Assembly (NCBI RefSeq): GCF_001612665.1
Contig: NZ_BDAX01000034.1
Span: 1 to 64,000 of the forward strand
Length of the DNA: 64,000 bases
Source of the DNA: Nocardia alba NBRC 108234
GTDB lineage: Bacteria > Actinomycetota > Actinomycetes > Mycobacteriales > Mycobacteriaceae
Direction: 5' to 3'
Numbering within the stretch: position 1 is the stretch's first letter; the number at the start of each line of letters is the position of its first letter. The position numbers and the translations under genes are program-made. The notes beneath the pieces are model-generated. The model saw nothing but the letters and a program-made list of their open reading frames with translations, did not search any database and was not told the origin of the DNA. Of this stretch, positions 43,509 through 52,254 are shown piece by piece.

Positions 43509-44587
43509 CGGAGGTCTCCTTCCACAAGGTAGGTCCGCAGGGGCAGCGGGCGGATTCCGGCGCGGAGCCAGCGGCCGGTGAGTTCGGCGATCGCCGCGGG
43601 GCGGGTGCGTTCGATGAGTGCGATTCCGCAGTCGCCGCCACCGGCGCCCGAGGGTTTCGCCGCCGCGCCCACCGCGGCGCCCTCGGCGCACAGCGCGTGC
43701 AGGCGCGGCGTCATGATGCCCAGGCCCGACATCGCGTCGAGACCGACGAGTAGTGTTCGCGCGCTGTCGATTTCGTCACGAATGGCAGGGGAGTCGTTGA
43801 ACTCGACGGCGGCGACGAGTCGTTCGACACAGGCGTCGCTGGAGGTCTGGAAGGTGGTGCGATCGCCGCCGAGACCGGCGACCAGGGCCGGCGTCGAGGC
43901 GGGGTTTCCGGTCCAGCCGACCTGCACGGTGAGCTCGGTCGGGGTGGGCAGCGGCCGCACCGACAGGCCCGGCCACGGTGCGCGCAGCGTCGCTTCCACA
44001 CCGTCACGGGCGAGCGCGGCCGCCACCTGTGTGCGGTCCGGGGATCGGTAGGCGAGCCAGCCGCCCCAGGTGCTCACGGCGACATCGCCACCCGAGGCAC
44101 GGGGGTTGACCGCCATCGTGGCGAGCATGGCCAGCCGGTATCGCCGCATGGGATCGAGCCCGAGGCCGAAGTACCGCCCGAGGGCGTCCACGGTCGCCAC
44201 TGTGACGGCCGCGCTCGACCCCAAGCCGAACTTTCGACCGTCGGTGTCGCCGAGATCGGCGGTGACATCCAGCCGGAACGCGGACACGGGGACCGCCCGT
44301 TCCAGCAGCAGCCGGTGAACCACGGAGACGGCCGCGAAAACATAGGAAAAGGCCGCTGGCACACCAGCACCGGAAGTGGGCGCCAATTCGTCACCGTGAC
44401 GCCCGCAGGACAGCGTGATGCCGCCGTCCAGGTCCGAGTGCACGGTGATGCCGTCGGCGGGATCGGCCGCCGCGATCGTGGCGGTCGCGAAGCGGTCGAC
44501 TGCCGTGAGCACGGCGAGGTGTCCCGGCTCGACCACGGCGTACTCGCCGGCGATGAAGAGCTTGCCCGGTGCGCGACAACTGATCAT
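43505..44587 (-). CDS. mvaK2: Phosphomevalonate kinase
   Basis: A 360-residue GHMP kinase phosphorylating 5-phosphomevalonate. The N-terminal substrate strand APGKLFIAGEYAVVEPGHLAV is characteristic of phosphomevalonate kinase rather than mevalonate kinase. The ATP loop is FGLGSSAAVTVA and the C-terminal GHMP motif KPSGAGGGDCGIAL. It overlaps the genes on both sides by 4 bases. Confidence 0.93.
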   Translation of the reverse strand: MISCRAPGKLFIAGEYAVVEPGHLAVLTAVDRFATATIAAADPADGITVHSDLDGGITLSCGRHGDELAPTSGAGVPAAFSYVFAAVSVVHRLLLERAVPVSAFRLDVTADLGDTDGRKFGLGSSAAVTVATVDALGRYFGLGLDPMRRYRLAMLATMAVNPRASGGDVAVSTWGGWLAYRSPDRTQVAAALARDGVEATLRAPWPGLSVRPLPTPTELTVQVGWTGNPASTPALVAGLGGDRTTFQTSSDACVERLVAAVEFNDSPAIRDEIDSARTLLVGLDAMSGLGIMTPRLHALCAEGAAVGAAAKPSGAGGGDCGIALIERTRPAAIAELTGRWLRAGIRPLPLRTYLVEGDLR

Positions 44588-45720
44588 CGATCGTCACCGA
44601 CCGCCGGGGTCGCACCGAGTGACCGGGCGATAGTGCCCGGCGCGTGGAGATTCGCCGCCGCGTCGGGCGTCGTCGGTGCTGGGCTGGTTGTCGTCAGCGA
44701 CGCCGCGGGACCGATGTGCGCGGTTCGGGTGGTGACGAAATCTCCGAGACCGGCCAGTGTGGCGTCGACGTGCGGTGCGTCGGCGCGCGAGCACAGCACC
44801 TTGACGTTCGGGCCCGCGTCGATTGTCGCGTACGCCATGATCCCGTCGGCGCGCAGCGCGAGCACGGTATCGAGGATGGCGATCGAATGCGGTGACAGAT
44901 ACCGGATTCCGGGGCGAGCGGTGAGCATGGTGGCGTGCATACCCAGGGCATTGCGTTCGGCGATCTCCCCGATCGTGGGAAGGTCTCGCGCCGCGATGGC
45001 TTTGCGCATCTCCGCCAGATCGAGCACCGACGATTCGGCCCACGGGCGATAGAACGGCGACGTCGCGGTGGTCGCGCGCATGGCGACCCGACTCGAGACA
45101 GCCTTGGTGCCCTGGTTCACCACGGCGACCACCAGCGCCGGGTCGAGCCCGTCGCCGCCGATCGGCTCCGCGAACGAACTCTGGTCCCCCGCTTCGCCTT
45201 CCCCTTCACCGGCATGCCAGACGACGAAGCCGCCGAAGATGGAGCGCGAGGCGGAGCCGGAGCCGCGCCGGGCCAGCCGCGACAGGGCGCGAGGGTCGAG
45301 GTCGAGCTCATAGGCGGCAGCGGCGGCGGTGGCCAGGGCCGCGAAGCCGCTCGCCGAAGAGGCCAGACCGGCGCCGGTGGGCCCGGCGTTGGACGTCACC
45401 ACCATCGCCCGCTCACCGCGACCGGCCTTGGCGCGCACCAGATCCAGGAACGTCTCGATGCGGGTTCGTTCGGCACCGCTCGCCGTGACACCGTTGAACT
45501 CGACGACATCGGCCGGTCCGTCGATCACCCGCACCGACGTGGTGGTCGGGAAGATATCGAGGGTCATCGACAGGCTTCCCGTGACGGGCAGGAACAGGTC
45601 CTCGTCCCGCTTGCCCCAGTACTTCACCAGGGCGATATTCGGGTACGCGACCGACTCGGCGGTCGGCCCGGTCACCGCGGCGCGCGCGGCGACCGCGGGT
45701 GATACGGGAGTGAAAGTCAT
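44584..45720 (-). CDS. mvaD: Diphosphomevalonate decarboxylase
   Basis: A 378-residue GHMP-family decarboxylase yielding IPP. Diagnostic segments are YPNIALVKYWGKRDEDLFLPVTGSLSMTL, the phosphate loop GPTGAGLASSASGFAALA, RRGSGSASRSIFGGFVVW and the catalytic-aspartate region TIDAGPNVKVL. The last 50 residues are an Ala/Thr/Pro-rich extension not needed by the family. Overlaps of 4 bases at both ends show translational coupling. Confidence 0.95.
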   Translation of the reverse strand: MTFTPVSPAVAARAAVTGPTAESVAYPNIALVKYWGKRDEDLFLPVTGSLSMTLDIFPTTTSVRVIDGPADVVEFNGVTASGAERTRIETFLDLVRAKAGRGERAMVVTSNAGPTGAGLASSASGFAALATAAAAAYELDLDPRALSRLARRGSGSASRSIFGGFVVWHAGEGEGEAGDQSSFAEPIGGDGLDPALVVAVVNQGTKAVSSRVAMRATTATSPFYRPWAESSVLDLAEMRKAIAARDLPTIGEIAERNALGMHATMLTARPGIRYLSPHSIAILDTVLALRADGIMAYATIDAGPNVKVLCSRADAPHVDATLAGLGDFVTTRTAHIGPAASLTTTSPAPTTPDAAANLHAPGTIARSLGATPAVGDDR

Positions 45721-46763
45721 GGATTGACACCGTGTTCCGAGGTCGGGGCGGATGGGGGTTGTGCGCTGGATCGCAGGCCGCGGGTGGGGACCGTCCAGGT
45801 CTGGACCGCGCCCGCGCGACGCAACGCGGCACTGACTGTGCGCGCGTCACCGGTCTCGGTGAGCGCGAGGACGCAACCGCCGAGACCGGCGCCGGTGAGC
45901 TTGGCGCCGTACGCGCCCGCGTCGAGCGCCGCGGCGACCAGTGTGTCGATGTGCGGGGTGCTGACGCCGAGTTCGGCGAGCAGGTCCTGGAAGTCGAGCA
46001 TCACCTGGCCCAGCGACGGGGCGTTCCCGGTCGAGAGGTCTGCCGCGGCACCACTGATCAGCTCGCCCGCCCTGCTCAGCACCCGGCGTGCGGCCCGCGG
46101 ATCGTGGTCGAGGGTGCGCCGCACCCCGGCGACCGCGTGCTGGGTGGACCCGGGCACCCCGGTATCGGCGATCACCAGCGCGGCGTCCAGACCGATATCG
46201 AGTGCGGTGGCAGTGCCCTCGTGGAACCGGATCGGACCGTCGGCCAGCACCGCGCTCGCGTCGATGCCGCTGGCTCTGCCGTGCGCGACCTGTTCGCCGC
46301 ACTGCACGAGTTCGTAGAGCGTGGCGGCATCGACGGTCCGGCCGTGCAGGTCGGCGACCGCGCGCACGGCCGCGCCCGCGCAGGCCGCGCTCGAGCCGAG
46401 TCCACGGGCGAGCGGGATGTCGCACTCCATCACCACTTCGGCGATCTGACCGGTCAGGCCCCAGCGCCGCAGTGCCTCCTCGACCGCGACGCGGGGTCCC
46501 GACAACGTGTTCTCCGCGGCGTTCGGGTTGCCCGCGACGAACCCGAAGTGTCCTTCGGGGATCTCGAGGACGCCGCCGGGGGCGCCGGGGCGCGCGATCG
46601 CCCGCACCGACAGGGTCGGCAGCGGAAACGCGATGGCCGGCGTGCCGTGCACCACGGTGTGCTCACCCAGCAGGATCGCCTTGGCGTGGGCCCGACCCAC
46701 GCCACGGACCGGGCCGGTCGCGGTGGAGCTGCGTTCAGTACGTTCTCGAACGGGACTGTTCAC
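45717..46763 (-). CDS. mvk: Mevalonate kinase
   Basis: A 348-residue GHMP kinase. The mevalonate-kinase start is AHAKAILLGEHTVVHGTPAIAFPL, the ATP loop PLARGLGSSAACAGAAVRAV, and the C-terminal loop KLTGAGLGGCVLAL. The first 20 residues and the final 25 are low-complexity extensions. It leads the mevalonate sub-block, in the order mvk-mvaD-mvaK2-fni-mvaA-mvaS known from Streptomyces CL190. It begins 36 bases after the membrane methyltransferase gene. Confidence 0.94.
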   Translation of the reverse strand: MNSPVRERTERSSTATGPVRGVGRAHAKAILLGEHTVVHGTPAIAFPLPTLSVRAIARPGAPGGVLEIPEGHFGFVAGNPNAAENTLSGPRVAVEEALRRWGLTGQIAEVVMECDIPLARGLGSSAACAGAAVRAVADLHGRTVDAATLYELVQCGEQVAHGRASGIDASAVLADGPIRFHEGTATALDIGLDAALVIADTGVPGSTQHAVAGVRRTLDHDPRAARRVLSRAGELISGAAADLSTGNAPSLGQVMLDFQDLLAELGVSTPHIDTLVAAALDAGAYGAKLTGAGLGGCVLALTETGDARTVSAALRRAGAVQTWTVPTRGLRSSAQPPSAPTSEHGVNP

Positions 46764-46799
46764 GACAATTCCTCTCCAGACTCGGCCCGGCCGTGCCGG

Positions 46800-47588
46800 C
46801 TACCGAGACGATCGGCCGAAGACGGCGCGCACGGACGGGAAGAACGCGGGTACCCGCGCGGCGTACGCGCGATAGGACGCACCGAACCGAGCGATGAGAT
46901 CGCGCTCCTCCAGGTAGGTTCCGAGCAGGATGTATCCGGTCAGTCCGAGCGCCCACACCAGGTGTCCGACGGTGAACTCCCTGGCGAACCAGAACGACAC
47001 CAGCAGGCCGGTCATCAGCGGATGACGCACCAGCTTGTAGACGCCGTTCACCTGCAGACGGTCGACCGTCGCGTCCGGTACCTGGATCACGTACTGGCGG
47101 TAGGCCTGGCTGATGCCGAGCAGGTGAAAGTGGTTCAACAGCAGGGTAGCCGCGTAAACCAAAACGAAACCGATCCAGAATCCGGCGTCGAGCGCCACCC
47201 CGAGCGCGCCGTCGGCCGACCACAGCACGTGCGGCACCGGCTGCCAGGCCAGCATGATCACCCACATCACCAGACACACGCCGATGATGTAGACCGTGCG
47301 CTCCAGCGCCTCCGGCACCCATCGGGTGATGAACGCCTTGAACGCGGGCCGGGCCATGCCCGAGTGCTGCAGCGCGAACAGCGCGAGCAGCGCCAGGTCG
47401 ATCGCGACCGCGGGAACCGCGGACAGGTGCGGCCCCTTGTCCACCGTCTTGGGCAGCCACCAGCCGCCGGCGAACAGCAGCATCAGCGGCACCGTGATGC
47501 CGGCGAAACCGTAGACGGCGAAGGAGATCAGGAACGGGACGAGCCGCGAGGGGCTGCTCACCACGCCTCGGACCTGTTGCGGTGACAT
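46800..47588 (-). CDS. ICMT/MddA-like membrane methyltransferase
   Basis: A 262-residue integral membrane protein with about six hydrophobic segments. The C-terminal signature is VNGVYKLVRHPLMTGLLVSFWF and then EERDLIARFGASYRAYAARVPAFFP, typical of the isoprenylcysteine carboxyl methyltransferase / NnrU / methanethiol S-methyltransferase (MddA) group, which binds SAM in the membrane. ATG 47588 is chosen because it overlaps the desaturase stop as TGATG. Within a terpenoid operon, methylation of a lipophilic isoprenoid acid, thiol or hydroxyl is plausible; MddA-like methanethiol methylation is the alternative. Confidence 0.8.
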   Translation of the reverse strand: MSPQQVRGVVSSPSRLVPFLISFAVYGFAGITVPLMLLFAGGWWLPKTVDKGPHLSAVPAVAIDLALLALFALQHSGMARPAFKAFITRWVPEALERTVYIIGVCLVMWVIMLAWQPVPHVLWSADGALGVALDAGFWIGFVLVYAATLLLNHFHLLGISQAYRQYVIQVPDATVDRLQVNGVYKLVRHPLMTGLLVSFWFAREFTVGHLVWALGLTGYILLGTYLEERDLIARFGASYRAYAARVPAFFPSVRAVFGRSSR

Positions 47589-48583
47589 CAGATCCATGCG
47601 AACCACGGCAGGTAGCGCGAGCGAACGGTGCCTGCTTCCAGACGCGACTCCAGACGCGCCTTCCATTTGTTGCCGTACCCCTCGTTGAGGAAGCCGCCGG
47701 GCACGACCAGCCGCCAACCCGACTGCGCCACCATCCAATACGGCACGATGACGCGAGGGTTCACGTCACGCATGTAGTCGAGCTTGTCGGGGATCTGGCT
47801 CCAGTGAATACCCGGGTAGCGGTGGTGCACGCTGTGGTAGCCCTGGTTGAAGATCAGGAAGTTGAGGATGTTGCCCGCGTTGTTCAGCGACGTGCTCGGC
47901 TCATCGGTGAATCCGCGGGCGGGAGCGTGGCTCAGCCAGGCGAAGTAGCCGGCGTTGACCTGGGTGATCAGGAACGGCACCCAGTAGAACAGCACGAACC
48001 TCTCGAAGCCCGCGGCGTACCAGACGGAACCGATCACGAGGGCGTACACCGCGAGGTCGAAGATGAACTGGTGGCGTGTCTTGCGGCGACGCGGCGCCGG
48101 GTTCGCGGCGAAAACCGTACGGACCGTGTGGATCTTGACCACCATGCCGTAGCGAACCCAGTACCAGATGGCGCCGATGCCCTTGTCCATGCCGGTGGTC
48201 GCGGTGACGTCACCAGGGCCGTCGTTGAACCGGTGATGGTTGAGGACGTGCACCTCGCGCATCTCGGCCGCGGTCAGATTGCCGGGCAGGCAGCACAGGA
48301 TGTCGACCACACGGTTGGGAAATTTGGACACGAACAGCGGGCGATGGGTGTGCATGTGCATCACGCCGATGGTCAGCGAGAGGTTCAGCAGCGCGAGCAC
48401 GATGATCAGCGGCACCGCGATGTACCAGGTGGAGGCGCCGGGCACGAACAGCGCGGCGGCGGTCATCCCCATCCACAACGCGATGTGAACCAGCGGGCCG
48501 ACGTTGGCCGCGTGCTCGAGTTTGAGCACGCGCCGACTGAACGGCGGTTTCTCGGTGGGCGCGACGGGCGTTCCGGTGCTCAT
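47588..48583 (-). CDS. Membrane fatty-acid desaturase/hydroxylase family protein
   Basis: A 331-residue di-iron membrane enzyme. Histidine boxes are HMHTH (76-80), HVLNHH (112-117) and HSVHH in QGYHSVHHRYPG, with several hydrophobic helices between. The family contains acyl desaturases, alkane and carotenoid hydroxylases/ketolases. In this operon, between a prenyl-condensing enzyme and a membrane methyltransferase, oxidation of a hydrocarbon terpenoid chain is more likely than fatty acid desaturation, but the sequence alone does not decide. It overlaps the methyltransferase start by one base. Confidence 0.85.
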   Translation of the reverse strand: MSTGTPVAPTEKPPFSRRVLKLEHAANVGPLVHIALWMGMTAAALFVPGASTWYIAVPLIIVLALLNLSLTIGVMHMHTHRPLFVSKFPNRVVDILCCLPGNLTAAEMREVHVLNHHRFNDGPGDVTATTGMDKGIGAIWYWVRYGMVVKIHTVRTVFAANPAPRRRKTRHQFIFDLAVYALVIGSVWYAAGFERFVLFYWVPFLITQVNAGYFAWLSHAPARGFTDEPSTSLNNAGNILNFLIFNQGYHSVHHRYPGIHWSQIPDKLDYMRDVNPRVIVPYWMVAQSGWRLVVPGGFLNEGYGNKWKARLESRLEAGTVRSRYLPWFAWI

Positions 48584-48633
48584 GGGAGAGCTCCTTCGCT
48601 AGTAGTGACGATCATCGAGGAGGTGTTCCTCGA

Positions 48634-49896
48634 CTACTGGTGGCTGCTGTTGTCGAGGGCGGCGAGCTGCAGCCGTGTGGCCAGCGCCCGGATCGCGTCG
48701 GGTTCGTGGCTCGGCACCCGTTCCATGGCACCGAAAGCCAGATGATCGGCGATCATCATGGTGCGGATCGCCGAGTCGGCGAGTTCCCCGGTCAAGGGGC
48801 CTTCGGGCAGCGTGTGCACCAGCGCGAAGGTGGTGTCGACGATCAGCGGCATCAACGACGTTTCCGTCGAAGCGAGGTCGCCCGCCCCGAGGACCTGCGC
48901 CGAGGATGCCGAACCGGTGGTGAAATCCGGTGAGGCGTCGAGCATTCGATGGATCGCGGCGTCGCCGCTGCGTCGCACCCGCTCCAGCATCGTGGTCCAG
49001 TACACCGACGAGGCGGCGGCCAGCGTCGCCGCCGCGATCGGACGACGGAACGGCGCGGGCGCGCCCACCGCGCCGCACAGAAACGCCGAGGTCGTGATAG
49101 TCATGTACGCCATCGCCGCCCGCGCACCGACGCTGGGCGTGCCGGGACCGAGCTTGGCCAGCAGCGCGAAACCGCCGAGGGCGGGGGTGAGCTGGCGCAG
49201 CATCACCATCCGGGTGAGTTCCTCATGGTCGGTGGCGCCGTAGATCGCGAGTTCGTTGTCGCGGAGGTCGTTGGCCGACTGGGCGATGACGGCGACGCAA
49301 CCGGTCAGTTCACGCAGATCCGCTTCCGGCAGTACATCTTCGGCGACCAGGGCGCACGCGTAGTGGGTGATCCGGCCGAGCACGCCCTCGCTGTAGGCGA
49401 CGCGCGACAGTGGCGCGTCGATATTGCGCGCCATGACCCAGCCGACATCGGTGAGTACCTGGCCGACCCGCTCGCGACCCTGCTCGGACAGCGCCGCGAG
49501 CAATGCCCTGATGTCGGCGATGCGCTCGGCGAGCACCCGGTCGACGGCTTCGCTGTCGCGGATCTTGCCCTCGAGCGCGGGCAGCGGTGCCGGCAGAATG
49601 TCGCTGGCGCCGTTGAGGTAATCCACCGCCGCCAGCACGGCACCGCCGGCGACCGCGCGGTCGCTGAGATCCTCGAACGCGTCGAGCACTCGACAGGCGA
49701 GCAACGCAGCGGTGGCCTCGGCGCGCAAGGTCGCGGGCAGTAGACCGACCGCGATGCCCAGGTTGCGACCGGCGGGGATCAGCGCGAGCGCGGCCAGTTC
49801 GCTCGGTGACCGCGCGGCGCGCAAGGCGTCCAGGTCCGGTGCGCGACGAAGGTTGCGCAGTCCGCGGATCAGGAGGGGAAGTCGTGCTGAGCTCAT
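48634..49896 (-). CDS. Divergent squalene/phytoene-synthase-like enzyme
   Basis: A 420-residue helical protein without a clear named family. It keeps the signature sites of head-to-head prenyl synthases: a first Asp motif ACRVLDAFEDLSD (Asp72-Asp76, like LDTVEDD of squalene synthase), YSEGVLGRITHY in the place of YxxxVAGxVG, and AQSANDLRDNE (about 205-215) in the place of QxxNxxRDxxED. It is longer than typical CrtB or HpnC/D. It overlaps the polyprenyl synthase gene by 4 bases and follows it in the transcript, so it probably uses that enzyme's product. Squalene-, phytoene- or new-type condensation or cyclisation are all open. Confidence 0.7.
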   Translation of the reverse strand: MSSARLPLLIRGLRNLRRAPDLDALRAARSPSELAALALIPAGRNLGIAVGLLPATLRAEATAALLACRVLDAFEDLSDRAVAGGAVLAAVDYLNGASDILPAPLPALEGKIRDSEAVDRVLAERIADIRALLAALSEQGRERVGQVLTDVGWVMARNIDAPLSRVAYSEGVLGRITHYACALVAEDVLPEADLRELTGCVAVIAQSANDLRDNELAIYGATDHEELTRMVMLRQLTPALGGFALLAKLGPGTPSVGARAAMAYMTITTSAFLCGAVGAPAPFRRPIAAATLAAASSVYWTTMLERVRRSGDAAIHRMLDASPDFTTGSASSAQVLGAGDLASTETSLMPLIVDTTFALVHTLPEGPLTGELADSAIRTMMIADHLAFGAMERVPSHEPDAIRALATRLQLAALDNSSHQ

Positions 49897-50942
49897 CGGG
49901 AGATCACCTGCTCGAGAAGTTCGCGCAGGTCATCGCGCGCGAGGGAGGGGGCGAAGACGTCCAGTGCGCGGGTCGCCTTCTCGGTGGCGTCCATGGCGAC
50001 CAGGCGGGCGGCTTTGGTCGCGCCGCTCTCGACCAGGTCTTCGCGCAGGGTGTCGCTGGAAATCTCCGCGTCCAGCCACATCTCCCGGGCGCCGGGGCGC
50101 GCGCCGAGCCATTCGATGACCGGCCAGGTCGGCACCCGACGTTCGAGGTCGCCGCCTGCGTCCTTGCCGAGGCCCGGTCCGCCCTCGATATCGCGCACGT
50201 CGTCCATGATCTGAAAGGCGAGCGCGAGCTGGTCGGCGTATTCCATCAGCGCGTAGAGCCGGTCGAGATCGACTCCGCCCGCGGTGCCGCCGTAGGCGCA
50301 CGACAGCCGGAACAGCGTGCCGGTCTTGGCCCCGGCCACGAGTTCGTAGTGGCGACGCAGCGCGACCTCGTCGATCGAGGGCGGCAAGGTCTCGATGAGC
50401 TGACCGTAGGACAGGTCGGAGAGCCGGTCGGCGTAGGTGATACCGGGCGCCTCGCCGACCCGCGCGAAGACCTCGGGGTTGTCGCTCAGCACCCGGGCGA
50501 CGACCTGCATCGACGCGCCGGCCAGGTGAAATCCGGCGCGGGCACTGGTGCGCACGCCGAACGCGGCGGGCACCGACGGCGCATCGCGGCGCAGCAGTGA
50601 TCCGTCACAGATGTCGTCGTGGACCAGCGAGGATTCGTGCAGCATCTCCATCGCGCAGGCCAGGTCGACCGCGTCACCCAACGGGGCGGCGGTGTCGGCG
50701 GCATCGGGAAGCAACCCGGCACAGGCCAGGACGAGCCTGGCCCGGACTCGCTTGCCGGGAGCGGCCAGGATGTGGGTGTAGATCGCGTCGAAATCCTCAC
50801 CGGTGATGAGCAGTTCCCGCAGTCGTGCGGTGACCAGCGTCAGTTGCTCGGTCGGGCCGGTCGGTCTGGGCAGGACCAGCACTTGGTCGCCTTGGTGCTG
50901 GTCACCCGAAGGCTGTGCTGCGGGTAGCGCGGGATTATCCAT
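49893..50942 (-). CDS. Polyprenyl (geranylgeranyl?) diphosphate synthase
   Basis: A 349-residue trans-isoprenyl diphosphate synthase. The first Asp-rich motif is HDDICDG (109-113) and the second QIMDDVRD, with GKRVRARL for IPP binding. Residues before the first motif (HESSLVH) are mostly small, consistent with a C15-C20 or longer product, but chain length cannot be fixed from this. ATG 50942 follows AAAGGAG; an upstream frame start at 51011 lacks one. First gene of the 12-gene terpenoid operon, directly behind its promoter. Confidence 0.9.
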   Translation of the reverse strand: MDNPALPAAQPSGDQHQGDQVLVLPRPTGPTEQLTLVTARLRELLITGEDFDAIYTHILAAPGKRVRARLVLACAGLLPDAADTAAPLGDAVDLACAMEMLHESSLVHDDICDGSLLRRDAPSVPAAFGVRTSARAGFHLAGASMQVVARVLSDNPEVFARVGEAPGITYADRLSDLSYGQLIETLPPSIDEVALRRHYELVAGAKTGTLFRLSCAYGGTAGGVDLDRLYALMEYADQLALAFQIMDDVRDIEGGPGLGKDAGGDLERRVPTWPVIEWLGARPGAREMWLDAEISSDTLREDLVESGATKAARLVAMDATEKATRALDVFAPSLARDDLRELLEQVISR

Positions 50943-51092
50943 AGCGCTGAGCTCCTTTGGTGTGGTCACGATGCGGAGAGGTTCACCGGCGACCGCCGGA
51001 CACGGGTTCATGGATCTTCCGGCGGGGCGGTCGTCGAATCACCCCTCGCAGCTGACGGGATCACGCTTCCCGTTCGCTTGCTACCGACGGGT

Positions 51093-51121
51093 AGTTTTGT
51101 GGAGGAACCTCGAGTTGTCAA
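51093..51121 (-). promoter_or_regulatory. Promoter of the mevalonate/terpenoid operon
   Basis: On the minus strand TTGACA (51121-51116) is followed after 17 bases by AAAACT (51098-51093). The -35 is perfect and the -10 weak, as in promoters that need activation. It lies about 150 bases upstream of the first gene. Confidence 0.5.
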
Positions 51122-51128
51122 GCATTCC

Positions 51129-51172
51129 AACATGTTCCATGTTTGAAGCCGGTAATTGTGCTGTACCACAAT
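51129..51172. promoter_or_regulatory. Two AT-rich palindromes upstream of the terpenoid operon
   Basis: AACATG-TTC-CATGTT (51129-51143) and ATTGTG-CTGTAC-CACAAT (51155-51172) are perfect 6-bp-arm dyads just upstream of the -35 box, in the most AT-rich stretch of the neighbourhood. They are positioned for an activator. No dedicated regulator gene is in the operon. Confidence 0.5.
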
Positions 51173-51648
51173 GTCTTACAGATTTACTAGGCGTGGAACA
51201 CAGCAGCGGTTATCGACACGCTGAATCCGCGCATGCGACGTAATCGCCTGCGCAGCAAGTACTTCCGCGTCATCGCGGGCACCAAACAGTCGCCGGTCTC
51301 CACCCGAGAGGAAACCTCGGGGGTCATACGGCGATACGTGAGGGCCGACCGCCGCCCGGTCGAGTCGAAGTTACAACGTCAATGTTGTTGACACACAGAC
51401 GATTCGAGAAACAGTGACATGAACCAGCAGATCGTCAACAGCTCCGGCGGCGAGTACGGTCCTGCCGAAACCATACAATCCGAATCCGGCTGCCGCGAGT
51501 CGAGTCGCGCCATCGGAAACCGACCCGAGGGTCGGCAATGATCCGATGCGGCGTTCGATGTCACAGTGAAACACGTTGTCACACCGTTAGTTTCGCTAGC
51601 GACACGGCAGGCGGTGCAGTGGCGAAGCGAAAAGACGAGACCGGTCGG
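51173..51648. other. Intergenic region without a convincing gene
   Basis: I see no supported coding region here. Short open frames on both strands lack ribosome sites and family features. Near 51390 and 51550 are GTGACA/TGTCAC-rich AT-richer patches that may be promoter or operator DNA. Nothing else stands out. Confidence 0.4.
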
Positions 51649-52245
51649 TCAACGGGCGGCGGTGCTACCGAGACCGCCGCGGACGAAGAGGTCCGGCGTC
51701 GGGTGATCGACGAGCGGCGCCGTGGACCGAGTCGGGGGACGAATGACCGTGCAGCGGCGGGCCAGCACGGTGCCGCACGCGTGAACGGTCGTGGTGATCA
51801 GATCCTCGGCCAGCGGAAGGTCGTCTTCACGGTAGGCGTAGACCGAGAAGCGCACGGTGTGCTGGTCGTTGTGCGGGTCGGCCTGGCGAACCGCTTCGGC
51901 GGGGCAGCTCGACAGGAGCATGATCGCCGCGGCCAGGTCCACGCAGGGATCACCACCGACCAGCGAGCCGGCCGCGAAGGCAGTGAAAAACGTACGCAGA
52001 CAAGGCTGTTCAGGTCGCTGCTGGGAGTCCTGGATCTGCGACCAGCGGCGCAAGGCCGGGTGGTCGGCGATATCGGGCCTACCCTGCCACCGTCGGCGGG
52101 CGCAGTCGAAGAGTCGGGCGGCCGTCGAGTCCCACCGGTGGGGCGCCTCGATCCGGGCGACGATCCGCAGCAGGCGACATTCGTCGGCAGCGGTGACCAC
52201 GGGCGATTCGATGAGCGGCGCCGCCGCCTGTCGGTGCGTCTGCAT
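51649..52245 (-). CDS. Unknown soluble protein, second gene of a pair
   Basis: A 198-residue protein with no family I recognise. It has a helical N-terminal half (AADECRLLRIVARIEA, DSTAARLFDCARRRWQ), several cysteines (DCARR, QPCLRTFF, GGDPCVDLAA, SSCPAEA, HACGTVLARRC) and a Pro/Thr-rich end. No signal peptide or membrane helix is seen. The start is secure: AGGAGG stands 5 bases before ATG 52245. It begins 9 bases after the small membrane protein gene and is surely co-transcribed with it. Confidence 0.65.
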   Translation of the reverse strand: MQTHRQAAAPLIESPVVTAADECRLLRIVARIEAPHRWDSTAARLFDCARRRWQGRPDIADHPALRRWSQIQDSQQRPEQPCLRTFFTAFAAGSLVGGDPCVDLAAAIMLLSSCPAEAVRQADPHNDQHTVRFSVYAYREDDLPLAEDLITTTVHACGTVLARRCTVIRPPTRSTAPLVDHPTPDLFVRGGLGSTAAR

Positions 52246-52254
52246 GTCGACCTC

